7,531 nt of DNA from a bacterium (lineage in GTDB: Bacteria > Patescibacteriota > Minisyncoccia > UBA6257). Below are positions 1-5,881 of the stretch, in pieces (within the stretch, counting starts at the first letter, position 1; each line of letters begins with the position of its first letter). The stretch is from NCBI GenBank assembly GCA_030673525.1, contig DAOVIY010000022.1:1-7531 (forward strand), given 5' to 3'. The notes under the pieces are model-generated. The model was not told the origin of the DNA. It did no database searches and saw nothing but the letters and a program-made list of their open reading frames with translations. The translations under genes and the position numbers were made by a program.

Positions 1-353
1 CGAGGTTTATAATAAAAACCCTCCAGTTCTCCGATGGTAACCAGTTTTAATAAATTACGATAACCTGTTTTATTTTTCGCCAAAAGTATAAGATGATATA
101 ATTTAGCATCAACTTTTGGCGTTTTATCAGTAAGAGAACGCGGAGCCAAATAAACTTCACAACCAATTATTGGTTTAATCCCCATCTTTTTGGCAAAAGA
201 ATAAAATTCTATTGCCCCATACATTACCCCATGATCAGTCAAAGCTAATGCATCCAAACCCATTTCTTTTGCCTGCTTTAAAAGCTGCTCTGGGTGAGCC
301 AAGCCATCTAACAAAGAATAGTGGCTATGGACATGAAGATGGGTAAAATACAT
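1..353 (-). CDS. dnaE: DNA polymerase III subunit alpha, N-terminal part (partial)
   Basis: This is the first 117 codons of the replicative polymerase catalytic subunit; the gene runs off the left edge of the window. The start is ATG at 353-351. The visible part is the PHP domain. It opens MYFTHLHVHSHYSLLDG, with the HxHxH metal-binding motif at residues 5, 7 and 9. ALTDHGVMYG follows at about 37-46 (Asp40, His41), and GCEVYLAPR at about 64-72 (Glu66). The order and spacing of these motifs are typical of DnaE. In this family the PHP domain binds metals and may proofread, while polymerisation is done by downstream domains not seen here. PolC is less likely because its PHP domain is not N-terminal. 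No SD precedes the start. The gene diverges from rnhB across 63 bases. Confidence 0.95.
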   Translation of the reverse strand, partial: MYFTHLHVHSHYSLLDGLAHPEQLLKQAKEMGLDALALTDHGVMYGAIEFYSFAKKMGIKPIIGCEVYLAPRSLTDKTPKVDAKLYHLILLAKNKTGYRNLLKLVTIGELEGFYYKP

Positions 354-385
354 AATATATAAGTCAAATAGTTAAAACTAAAAGT

Positions 386-413
386 ATTTTATCACAAGAA
401 ACAAGAAAGACAA
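386..413 (-). promoter_or_regulatory. Candidate promoter for dnaE
   Basis: On the minus strand there is TTGTCT (413-408), a 16-base spacer and TAAAAT (391-386). This matches the sigma70 consensus at 4/6 and 5/6. Transcription would begin near 379 and leave a leader of about 26 nt before the dnaE ATG. The region is very AT-rich, so chance matches are easy. No comparably good promoter for rnhB was seen on the plus strand in the same 63-base gap. Confidence 0.35.
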
Positions 414-416
414 AAT

Positions 417-1058
417 ATGAATTTACAAACAGAAAGATATTATTGGAAAAAAGGTTATAAAATAATTGCCGGCCTTGATGAAAGTGGACGAGGACCATTA
501 GCTGGACCAGTAACAGCAACGGCAGTTATTATAAACCCAAAATTTCAAATTAAAAATCAAACATTCAAAAAAATTTTAAAAGACACAAGGGATTCTAAAA
601 AATTATCAGAAAAACAAAGAGAAAAAATTTTTAAATTGATTCAAAAGCGCCCATATATAAAATTTGCTCATTCATCTATTTGTTCTAAAACAATTGATAA
701 GATAAATATAGAAAACGCTACTAAAAAAGCAATGAAAAATTGTTTAAACAAAATTCTTCTTAAGTATAATCCAAAAAATATTTTAATTTTAATTGACGGC
801 AACAGAATCTTGGATAAAAATTTAAAAATTTCGCAAAAAGCTATCGTAAAAGGAGATGATAAAATCTTTTCAATTGCTTTAGCTTCTATTATCGCTAAAG
901 TAACGCGTGATAAAAAAATGAGAAAATTATCTTTGCAATATCCCAAATATTATTTTCATCAACATAAAGGATATGGAACAAAGCTACATAGAAAATTAAT
1001 AAAAAAATACGGACCTTGTAAAATCCATAGACAAAGTTATCACCCAATCAAAAAATGA
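417..1058 (+). CDS. rnhB: Ribonuclease HII
   Basis: A 213-residue enzyme that nicks the RNA strand of RNA/DNA hybrids and excises single ribonucleotides from DNA; it acts in the cytoplasm. The N-terminal GLDESGRGPLAGPV (19-32) carries catalytic Asp21 and Glu22. DSKKLS lies at 59-64. LIDGN supplies Asp127 and KGDDK supplies Asp147, completing the DEDD set expected of the family, followed by ASIIAKVTRD at 156-165. A GYGT motif and HRQSYHP near the C-terminus are also typical. The length is normal. The ATG is preceded only by a weak purine run (AAGAAAG). The TGA stop overlaps the miaA start as ATGA, so the two genes are probably co-transcribed and translationally coupled. The family-normal length ending at TGA also shows that TGA is a true stop in this genome. 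Confidence 0.96.
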   Translation: MNLQTERYYWKKGYKIIAGLDESGRGPLAGPVTATAVIINPKFQIKNQTFKKILKDTRDSKKLSEKQREKIFKLIQKRPYIKFAHSSICSKTIDKINIENATKKAMKNCLNKILLKYNPKNILILIDGNRILDKNLKISQKAIVKGDDKIFSIALASIIAKVTRDKKMRKLSLQYPKYYFHQHKGYGTKLHRKLIKKYGPCKIHRQSYHPIKK

Positions 1059-1912
1059 ATAAATTATTAGTTATACTTGGCCCTACTGCTTCAGGTAAAT
1101 CTGACTTAGCTATTAAGATAGCTAAACTTTTTAATGGAGAAATCGTTTCAGCAGATTCACGCCAAATATATAAAGAAATGAATATTGGAACAGCAAAACC
1201 AATAAAAGATAATCTGCATCATTTATTAGATTTAATTAATCCTGACAAACATTTTTCTGCGGCTCAATATAAAAAATTAGCATATAAAACTATAGAAGAT
1301 ATACAAAATAGAAATAAACTACCTATTCTATGCGGTGGCACTGGTCTTTATATTTCATCAGTTATTGAAAATTGGCAATTTCCAAAAGTGCCCCCTCAAA
1401 AAAAATTAAGAAAAGAATTGGAAAAAAAATCTACAAAACAACTTTTTGAAATTTACCAAAAAATAGACTCTAGTGGAGCAAAATTTATTGATAAAAAAAA
1501 TAAAAGGAGATTAATCCGCGCAATTGAGGTCTGTAAAGCCAATAATAAATCTTTTTGGCAACAAAGGGGAAAAGCTAAACCTGTTTTTGATACTTTATTA
1601 ATTGGGGTAAAATTACCAAAAAAAGAGTTAAGCAAAAGAATCTCAAAAAGAATCAAAAAAATGATGAAAATGGGTTTGGAAACAGAAGTAAAAACATTAG
1701 TCAAAAAATACGGATGGATTTCTTCTCTTCAAACTATTGGATATCAGGAATGGAAAGAGTATTTTAATAAAAAAGAAGTCCAAAATTTAATTGAACTTCA
1801 TACTATTCAGTATAGCAAACGACAAATGACGTGGTTTAAAAAAATGAAAAATGTGCAATGGATTGAAAAACCAGAACAAGCAATAAAATTAACTAAGTTG
1901 TTCCTTAAATAA
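1055..1912 (+). CDS. miaA: tRNA dimethylallyltransferase (isopentenyl-tRNA transferase)
   Basis: A 285-residue enzyme that transfers a dimethylallyl group from dimethylallyl diphosphate to N6 of A37 in tRNAs reading UNN codons. Visible motifs are the P-loop GPTASGKS (9-16), SADSRQIYKEMNIGTAKP (32-49), HHLLD (55-59), GGTGLYI (94-100), RRLIRAIEV (151-159) and, near the C-terminus, RQMTWFKK. These occur in the standard order and the length is close to that of other bacterial MiaA proteins. There is no SD; translation probably depends on coupling to rnhB through the ATGA overlap. The last 24 bases are also the antisense of the end of gatB. The isoprenoid donor is of interest because many reduced genomes of this type lack isoprenoid synthesis genes; its source cannot be seen from this window. 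Confidence 0.96.
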   Translation: MNKLLVILGPTASGKSDLAIKIAKLFNGEIVSADSRQIYKEMNIGTAKPIKDNLHHLLDLINPDKHFSAAQYKKLAYKTIEDIQNRNKLPILCGGTGLYISSVIENWQFPKVPPQKKLRKELEKKSTKQLFEIYQKIDSSGAKFIDKKNKRRLIRAIEVCKANNKSFWQQRGKAKPVFDTLLIGVKLPKKELSKRISKRIKKMMKMGLETEVKTLVKKYGWISSLQTIGYQEWKEYFNKKEVQNLIELHTIQYSKRQMTWFKKMKNVQWIEKPEQAIKLTKLFLK

Positions 1913-3370
1913 TCTTTCTAATAATTTTGGATCAGCTGCTCCGCGTGTTTTTGCCATTGCTTGACCAACTAAAAATTGAAGTGCATTTTCTTTTCCTTTT
2001 TTATAATCCTCAATTGTTTTGGGATTATTTTTCATTATTTCCAAAATAATCGGTTCTAATTTACTTACATCACTAATTTTCTCTAACCTTTTTGATTTTA
2101 TTATTGCTTCTGGCTTCCCTCCTTTTTTTACCATCTCTGCCAAAATATCTTTGCCAGCCCGAGAAGATATTTTATCCTCAAATAAAAGAATAATTAATTG
2201 AGAGAAACATTGGGGAGTTATTTTAAGTTTTTCCCATGTAATCAATCCTGATTCCATTAATCCTTTCAAATCACTGGTTAAATAATTAAAAGCTAGATTA
2301 ACTGCTTTTTCTTTATTTACCAACCCAATACTATCAAATTCTCCAACTACTTGTTCAAAGAAATTCATTAATTTTTCATCTTGAATCAATAAATTAATAT
2401 TTTTTAAGAAAACGTATGATTTTGTGATTCTTTCTTTTCTCTCCCATGGTAATTCAGGTATTTGTTTTTTTATTTCTTCTAAATTAAATAATCCGTCTGA
2501 TTTATCTTCTGAATAAATGTGTAATCGCGGTAAATCAGGTTCTGGAAAATAACGATAATCCTGAGCTTCCTCTTTCAGACGTTGAGAATAAGTGATTTCT
2601 TTTTCTGCGTCCCATCCACGAGTTTCCTGAACTACCTTTTCTCCTTTTTCTAAAACTCCCTTTTGCCTTTGAATTTCAAAATCAATTGATTTTTCCACAG
2701 CCCGAAAAGAATTTAGATTTTTAATCTCCACCTTTGTCCCTAACTTCTCATCTTTAGCCAATGATATATTAACTTCACAGCGCATCTGGCCTTTTTCCAT
2801 ATCTGCTTCTGAAACGCCTAATGTTCTTAAAAGCAATTGAAGCCCTTGAGCAAATAACCTCGCTTCTTTCCCACTATGTATAACTGGCTCTGTCACCAAC
2901 TCCATTAATGGAACACCTGCCCGATTAAAGTCAATCAAAGTTGATTCTCCGTCTACAGAATGAATTAACTTACCAGTATCTTCTTCTAAATGGACACGGG
3001 TAATTTTCATTTTCTTTTTAACTTCTTCTGAGTCATTGCTTAAAAATAAAGATAATTCCCCTCCCTTACATAAAGGCATATCATACTGGGATATCTGATA
3101 ACCTTTTGGTAAATCAGGATAAAAATAATTTTTTCTATCAAATTTAGAATACTCTGGGATTTCCGAATTTAAAGCCAAACCAACTGTTATAACCTGTCTT
3201 AACGCCTTTTTATTAATAACAGGAAGCGTTCCTGGATGCGCTAAACAAATTGGACAAATATTTGTATTCGGAATTTTTTCTTCTGGATTATTCAAACAAT
3301 CACAAAACATTTTTATTTTGGTTTTTAATTCTACATGTATTTCCAGTCCGATAGTTGGTTTAAATTCCAT
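1889..3370 (-). CDS. gatB: Aspartyl/glutamyl-tRNA(Asn/Gln) amidotransferase subunit B
   Basis: A 493-residue subunit of the GatCAB complex, which converts Glu-tRNA(Gln) (and Asp-tRNA(Asn)) to the amidated form. GatB binds the tRNA and the kinase active site lies in its cradle domain. Seen here are IGLEIHVEL (7-15), zinc-type cysteines 23, 25, 39 and 42 (CxC then CPIC), the signature FDRKNYFYPDLPKGYQISQ (77-95), DFNRAGVPLMELVTEP and RCEVNIS. A C-terminal GatB/YqeY-type tail ends LVGQAMAKTRGAADP. The length is a little above 480. The gene stands alone here, with gatA and gatC not adjacent. GGAG lies only 3 bases before the ATG, unusually close; no better in-frame start exists, because IGLEIHVEL follows almost at once. 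A good promoter lies upstream. Confidence 0.96.
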   Translation of the reverse strand: MEFKPTIGLEIHVELKTKIKMFCDCLNNPEEKIPNTNICPICLAHPGTLPVINKKALRQVITVGLALNSEIPEYSKFDRKNYFYPDLPKGYQISQYDMPLCKGGELSLFLSNDSEEVKKKMKITRVHLEEDTGKLIHSVDGESTLIDFNRAGVPLMELVTEPVIHSGKEARLFAQGLQLLLRTLGVSEADMEKGQMRCEVNISLAKDEKLGTKVEIKNLNSFRAVEKSIDFEIQRQKGVLEKGEKVVQETRGWDAEKEITYSQRLKEEAQDYRYFPEPDLPRLHIYSEDKSDGLFNLEEIKKQIPELPWERKERITKSYVFLKNINLLIQDEKLMNFFEQVVGEFDSIGLVNKEKAVNLAFNYLTSDLKGLMESGLITWEKLKITPQCFSQLIILLFEDKISSRAGKDILAEMVKKGGKPEAIIKSKRLEKISDVSKLEPIILEIMKNNPKTIEDYKKGKENALQFLVGQAMAKTRGAADPKLLERLFKEQLS

Positions 3371-3396
3371 ATACTCCGATTATTAAAGTTATTTAA

Positions 3397-3425
3397 ATTA
3401 TACATCAAAAAAAATATCTCGCCAA
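3397..3425 (-). promoter_or_regulatory. Promoter for gatB
   Basis: On the minus strand there is TTGGCG (3425-3420), a 17-base spacer and a perfect TATAAT (3402-3397). The start of transcription would be near 3390, giving a leader of about 20 nt. It sits just downstream of the rplK terminator, as expected for an independent gatB transcription unit. Confidence 0.65.
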
Positions 3426-3432
3426 TAATATT

Positions 3433-3462
3433 AAAAGCCCCGTGAAAATTCACGGGGCTTTT
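3433..3462 (-). terminator. Intrinsic terminator of the secE-nusG-rplK operon
   Basis: An inverted repeat pairs 3433-3445 with 3450-3462 around the loop at 3446-3449. The core is GCCCCGTGA against TCACGGGGC, flanked by A/T pairs. On the minus strand the hairpin is followed by TTTTAATATTATT. It begins 9 bases after the rplK stop codon and lies before the gatB promoter. It therefore ends the ribosomal/secretion operon. Confidence 0.88.
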
Positions 3463-3470
3463 TCATATCT

Positions 3471-3896
3471 CTATTTTTCTATCTCTATGCCCATACTTCT
3501 TGCTGTTCCTTCCACCATTTTCATAGCCGCCTTTATGTCTGATGTATTTAAATCAGGTAATTTCCTTTGAGCAATTTCTTCCACTTGTTTTTTTGTAATC
3601 TTCCCAACTTTTTGTTTTAAGGGATTACCAGCTCCTTTTTGTATTCCTGCCGCTTTGCGCAATAAATCAGATGCTGGCGGTTGTTTAAATTTTAAATCAA
3701 AACTCCTGTCTTGATAAATTGTAATTTCTACAGGAATAATATCTCCTGCTTGTTCTTTTGTCTGATCATTAAACCGTGTACAAAATTCCTGAATATTTAA
3801 ACCATGTTGGCCTAAAGCCGGACCAATAGGGGGAGCAGGGTTAGCCTGCCCAGCAGGAATCTGTAAAATTAAAGTTGTTTTTATTGCTTTGTCCAT
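3471..3896 (-). CDS. rplK: 50S ribosomal protein L11 (uL11)
   Basis: A 141-residue protein of the GTPase-associated centre of the large subunit, binding 23S rRNA and contacting elongation factors. The N-terminal domain shows LQIPAGQANPAPPIGPALGQ (11-30), then HGLNIQEFC. The rRNA-binding C-terminal domain carries KQPPASDLLRKAAGI, GKITKKQVEEIA and a terminal MVEGTARSMGI. The length is exactly typical. It follows nusG by 15 bases with no visible SD. It is the last gene of the operon: the terminator follows directly, and rplA (uL1), which normally comes next, is missing at this place. Confidence 0.98.
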   Translation of the reverse strand: MDKAIKTTLILQIPAGQANPAPPIGPALGQHGLNIQEFCTRFNDQTKEQAGDIIPVEITIYQDRSFDLKFKQPPASDLLRKAAGIQKGAGNPLKQKVGKITKKQVEEIAQRKLPDLNTSDIKAAMKMVEGTARSMGIEIEK

Positions 3897-3911
3897 ATTT
3901 AATTAAAATTT

Positions 3912-4457
3912 TTAACTTTTTTTCACTTGAAGAAAATCTAAATCTACTGGTGTATCTCTTCCAAATAAAGATACTGATACTTTAACTCTTCCTTTTTCAT
4001 GATCTATTTCATCAACCTTCCCTTGCTTGTCTTTAAAAGGCCCGTCAATAATAGTAACTAAATCTCCTTCTGTAAAATCTATTTTATATTTTGGCTCTTC
4101 TTCCCCCGTCTTCTTTAGAATATTCTTTATCTCGTCGTCTTGGACAGGACGAGGAGTTGTTCCTGCCCCAATAAAACCTGTTACCATTGGAGTATTTCTT
4201 ACAACATACCAGGAATCATCAGTTACTATCATTTCAACAAAAACATAACCTGGATATATTTTTTCTTCAACAACAGCACGCTTGCTATGTTTTATTTTTA
4301 TTTTTTTCTCTTTAGGTACTAAAACATTAAAAATCTTATCCTGCATCTGTAAAGACTCAATTCTTTGTTTTAAACTCCGAGCTACTGCATCTTCATATCC
4401 AGAATAAGTATGAATTACATACCAATTTCTTCCTAAATTTATCTGCTGTTTTGGCAT
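3912..4457 (-). CDS. nusG: Transcription termination/antitermination factor NusG
   Basis: A 181-residue RNA polymerase-associated factor that modulates pausing and links transcription to ribosomes or Rho. The NGN domain begins NWYVIHTYSGYE (11-22) and includes EEKIYPGYVFVEM (64-76), followed by VVRNTPMVTGFIG. The KOW domain begins near residue 130 with EGDLVTIIDGPFKDKQGKV and ends GRDTPVDLDFLQV. Both domains are complete, with no insertion between them. It lies between secE and rplK, the standard order in bacteria. The 40-base gap upstream is AT-rich with short ATTAAT repeats and has no SD. Confidence 0.98.
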   Translation of the reverse strand: MPKQQINLGRNWYVIHTYSGYEDAVARSLKQRIESLQMQDKIFNVLVPKEKKIKIKHSKRAVVEEKIYPGYVFVEMIVTDDSWYVVRNTPMVTGFIGAGTTPRPVQDDEIKNILKKTGEEEPKYKIDFTEGDLVTIIDGPFKDKQGKVDEIDHEKGRVKVSVSLFGRDTPVDLDFLQVKKS

Positions 4458-4497
4458 AAATCAATTAACAATCAATGATTAATAATTAATAAGGTTG

Positions 4498-4680
4498 TCA
4501 TTTAATAACGGCACTCATTGCTCGCATTAATCCAAAATCAATAAGCCCAAGAATAATAGCAACAGCAAAAGAAAGTCCAAGAACACCCAAAGTATAACGT
4601 ATTGTTTCTTTACGCGTGGGCCAATTTACTTTCTTTAACTCTTGAATAACTCCTTTAAAATACCTCTTTATATTTTTCAT
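4498..4680 (-). CDS. secE: Preprotein translocase subunit SecE
   Basis: A 60-residue small membrane subunit of the SecYEG protein-conducting channel. It is the minimal single-span form. An amphipathic N-terminal helix is followed by the conserved ELKKVNWPTRKE (14-25) and one hydrophobic membrane segment at about 31-56. It is the first gene of the secE-nusG-rplK operon. The stop is TGA. The start follows an A-rich run (AAAAAGAAAAAA) with at best a weak AAGAA SD. The promoter and an unusual leader hairpin lie directly upstream. Confidence 0.95.
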   Translation of the reverse strand: MKNIKRYFKGVIQELKKVNWPTRKETIRYTLGVLGLSFAVAIILGLIDFGLMRAMSAVIK

Positions 4681-4697
4681 TTTTTTCTTTTTAAAAA

Positions 4698-4711
4698 TGC
4701 CCCAAAGGGCA
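4698..4711 (-). terminator. Small hairpin with T-tract between the HD gene and secE
   Basis: On the minus strand TGCCC (4711-4707) pairs with GGGCA (4702-4698) around a TTTG loop, followed by TTTTT (4697-4693). It has the form of a weak intrinsic terminator for the upstream HD gene. It lies downstream of the secE -10 box, and the predicted secE start point is at about 4710. Transcripts from the secE promoter would therefore carry this hairpin at their extreme 5' end, where it is more likely to protect the RNA than to terminate. Either or both roles are possible. Confidence 0.45.
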
Positions 4712-4716
4712 CAATT

Positions 4717-4746
4717 AGTTTAACAAATAAACCATCTAATTGTCAA
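4717..4746 (-). promoter_or_regulatory. Promoter for secE-nusG-rplK
   Basis: On the minus strand there is a perfect TTGACA (4746-4741), an 18-base spacer and TAAACT (4722-4717). An upstream TG gives an extended -10 of the form TGTTAAACT. The -35 box directly abuts the TGA stop of the HD gene, so the operon promoter occupies the whole intergenic gap. The predicted start is near 4710, giving a leader of about 30 nt. Confidence 0.7.
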
Positions 4747-5301
4747 TCACAATCCTAAATCATCTGCAATTAATTTCATACCTCGCAAAACTAAACCAAT
4801 AAATTCTTTTAAGGAAAGTTCTAATAAAGATTCACATTGCTGAATAATCTCCCGATTAGCCCCCTTAGCAAACCCTTTTTCTTTAAAACGATTTAAAATA
4901 TTATCAGTCGTCACATCTTTTATTTGCTTGGAAGGCAACACTAAAGTAGCTGCAACAATTAAACCTGTTAAAGGATCCACACAAAATAAAGCTTTTGCCA
5001 TTTTGGTTTCAGGCGCAAAACCATGAATTTCATTATGGGTTTTTACTGCTTCTACAATGTCTTTATCTACACCCTGTCTCTGTAAAAACTCTAACCCGAT
5101 TAAAGAATGCTGTTCTGGCTTGTTTTTTGTATCCTCATAATCTATATCATGAAGCAATCCAGCCAAAACCCATTTTTCTTCATCTTCTTTAAAATATCTT
5201 GCTAATTCTTTCATGGCAGCTCCACAAGCCAAACAATGCTTAATTAAATTAGGCGTTTTGACCTTATCATTCAGTATTAATAAAGCTTCGTTTTTATTCA
5301 T
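4747..5301 (-). CDS. HD-domain (HDIG-type) predicted metal-dependent hydrolase
   Basis: A 184-residue predicted phosphohydrolase of the HD superfamily. His22 in LIKHCLACG, the HD doublet in GLLHDIDYE (His51, Asp52), His65 in EQHSLIG, His89 in AVKTHNEIH and Asp109 in FCVDPL are in the family order. This arrangement resembles the stand-alone HDIG proteins grouped as COG2316. The substrate is unknown; candidates for the superfamily include nucleotides and cyclic nucleotides. No partner domain is present. The start ATG at 5301-5299 has no SD but follows a good promoter. The gene ends in TGA exactly where the secE promoter begins. It is divergent from the small-protein cassette, so shared control at the intervening palindrome is possible. 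Confidence 0.85.
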   Translation of the reverse strand: MNKNEALLILNDKVKTPNLIKHCLACGAAMKELARYFKEDEEKWVLAGLLHDIDYEDTKNKPEQHSLIGLEFLQRQGVDKDIVEAVKTHNEIHGFAPETKMAKALFCVDPLTGLIVAATLVLPSKQIKDVTTDNILNRFKEKGFAKGANREIIQQCESLLELSLKEFIGLVLRGMKLIADDLGL

Positions 5302-5346
5302 AATAAATATTCATCTTATAAAAGTTAATTTTAAGAACTATTATAA

Positions 5347-5374
5347 AATATAAAATAGAAAAAAATAATGTCAA
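5347..5374 (-). promoter_or_regulatory. Promoter for the HD hydrolase gene
   Basis: On the minus strand there is TTGACA (5374-5369), a 16-base spacer and TATATT (5352-5347), matching sigma70 at 6/6 and 5/6. The start would be near 5340, about 40 nt before the ATG. Its -35 box is the left arm of the palindrome shared with the divergent promoter. Confidence 0.6.
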
Positions 5375-5384
5375 TGGCTTGACA
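5369..5384. promoter_or_regulatory. 16-bp palindrome made of two back-to-back -35 boxes
   Basis: TGTCAA-TGGC-TTGACA is a perfect 6-bp inverted repeat with a 4-bp centre. The left arm is the -35 box of the HD gene promoter and the right arm is the -35 box of the cassette promoter. RNA polymerases at the two promoters should exclude each other. A dimeric regulator bound here would control both units. The symmetry may simply reflect two consensus -35 boxes. Confidence 0.5.
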
Positions 5385-5409
5385 AAATAAATATTTCGTG
5401 CAAAATAAT
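5379..5409 (+). promoter_or_regulatory. Candidate promoter for the small-protein cassette
   Basis: A perfect TTGACA (5379-5384) is followed after 19 bases by AATAAT (5404-5409; 5/6 match). The spacer is longer than the optimal 17, so the exact -10 is uncertain. A start near 5415 would give a leader of about 135 nt before the first well-supported ORF. Confidence 0.5.
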
Positions 5410-5535
5410 ATATACCCCTTGTATTCACTTTGGGATTAGAACTTTTACAAAAATCTACAAATAAAAAAAAGGGAAGAGCTGAATATCAACAATTATTGAG
5501 TACTGTTTTAAAATTTTAAAAAAACAAATAATAAG

Positions 5536-5544
5536 AAAGGGGTG
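5536..5544 (+). promoter_or_regulatory. Shine-Dalgarno of the 51-residue ORF
   Basis: AAAGGGGTG lies 7 bases before ATG 5552. It nearly matches the full anti-SD complement AAAGGAGGTG. This fixes the start and supports the short ORF as real. Confidence 0.8.
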
Positions 5545-5551
5545 AAAAAAA

Positions 5552-5707
5552 ATGAAAGAAATAATGAGATTAAAAAGTTTAGAATGGGTTTATACAAACG
5601 GAAAAAGAATTTTTGTTGAGGATTTAGACAATGAAGGTAATGAATGTTATAGAAAGCCGACTGACAAGGAGGCCAAAGAAATCAAAGAATATTTAGAAAG
5701 GAGGTAA
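5552..5707 (+). CDS. Small uncharacterised protein, 51 residues
   Basis: I do not recognise this protein. The ORF is MKEIMRLKSL... ending ...KEYLERR, with TAA at 5705-5707. The first 36 residues alternate like a short beta-hairpin (LEWVYTNGKRIFVEDLDNEG, 10-29). The last 15 form a charged helix (DKEAKEIKEYLERR). It has one cysteine (32) and neither a signal peptide nor a membrane segment, so it is probably cytosolic. A near-consensus SD 7 bases upstream strongly supports translation. It is the first well-supported gene of a tandem set of small ORFs, and its final codons and stop overlap the SD of the next gene, suggesting coupling. A regulatory or DNA-associated role is conceivable but nothing here proves it. 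Confidence 0.75.
   Translation: MKEIMRLKSLEWVYTNGKRIFVEDLDNEGNECYRKPTDKEAKEIKEYLERR
5697..5705 (+). promoter_or_regulatory. Shine-Dalgarno of the 54-residue ORF
   Basis: AAAGGAGGT is a perfect anti-SD complement, embedded in the last codons and the first base of the stop of the preceding ORF. It lies 10 bases before ATG 5716. Confidence 0.8.
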
Positions 5708-5715
5708 ACGGAAAA

Positions 5716-5880
5716 ATGAAAACAAAAATAGTAGTAATTGTAGAAAATAAAATATCTTATTCTTTGAATGATTTTACCAAAGGAGAACTTAAAGGTTTCA
5801 AAAAAAGAATTAAGGAACAGATAGAAGAAAAATTATTGTTAGGTTGGACAGTATCAAAGATTAAAATAGGAGGTGAATAA
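5716..5880 (+). CDS. Small uncharacterised protein, 54 residues
   Basis: I do not recognise this protein. It runs from ATG 5716 to TAA 5878-5880. A beta-like N-terminus (MKTKIVVIVENKISYSL) is followed by a long charged helix (about residues 22-41, GELKGFKKRIKEQIEEKLLL). It closes with a strand-like WTVSKIKI before the terminal GGE. It is basic overall, has no membrane segment and is likely soluble. Its SD is perfect and lies across the end of the upstream ORF. Its own last codons contain the SD of the next ORF, so all three genes look like one translationally linked unit. The beta-alpha-beta layout could be a small regulator or a partner of the neighbouring small proteins; that is a guess. 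Confidence 0.75.
   Translation: MKTKIVVIVENKISYSLNDFTKGELKGFKKRIKEQIEEKLLLGWTVSKIKIGGE
5868..5875 (+). promoter_or_regulatory. Shine-Dalgarno of the 37-residue membrane ORF
   Basis: AGGAGGTG is a perfect anti-SD complement 6 bases before ATG 5882. It is also the coding sequence for the GGE end of the preceding ORF. Confidence 0.8.
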
Positions 5881-5881
5881 A

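Noticed and set aside
668..946. 92-codon minus-strand ORF
   Set aside because: It lies wholly inside rnhB in antisense. Its hydrophobic composition is what the reverse of AT-rich, Lys-rich coding sequence gives.
1453..1704. 83-codon minus-strand ORF
   Set aside because: Antisense shadow of miaA, with no start signal or recognisable motif.
4458..4497. Short ATTAAT / ATCAATGAT repeats between secE and nusG
   Set aside because: Could be an operator, but the arms are only 4-6 bp and AT-rich, so they are not distinguishable from background.
5506..5521. TTTTAAAATTTTAAAA palindrome
   Set aside because: Pure A/T low complexity in an AT-rich leader. It has no GC stem to make it a terminator or a specific operator.
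5667..5674. Internal AAGGAGGC, SD-like, inside the 51-residue ORF
   Set aside because: No ATG, GTG or TTG follows at suitable spacing; it encodes part of the helix (Lys-Glu-Ala).
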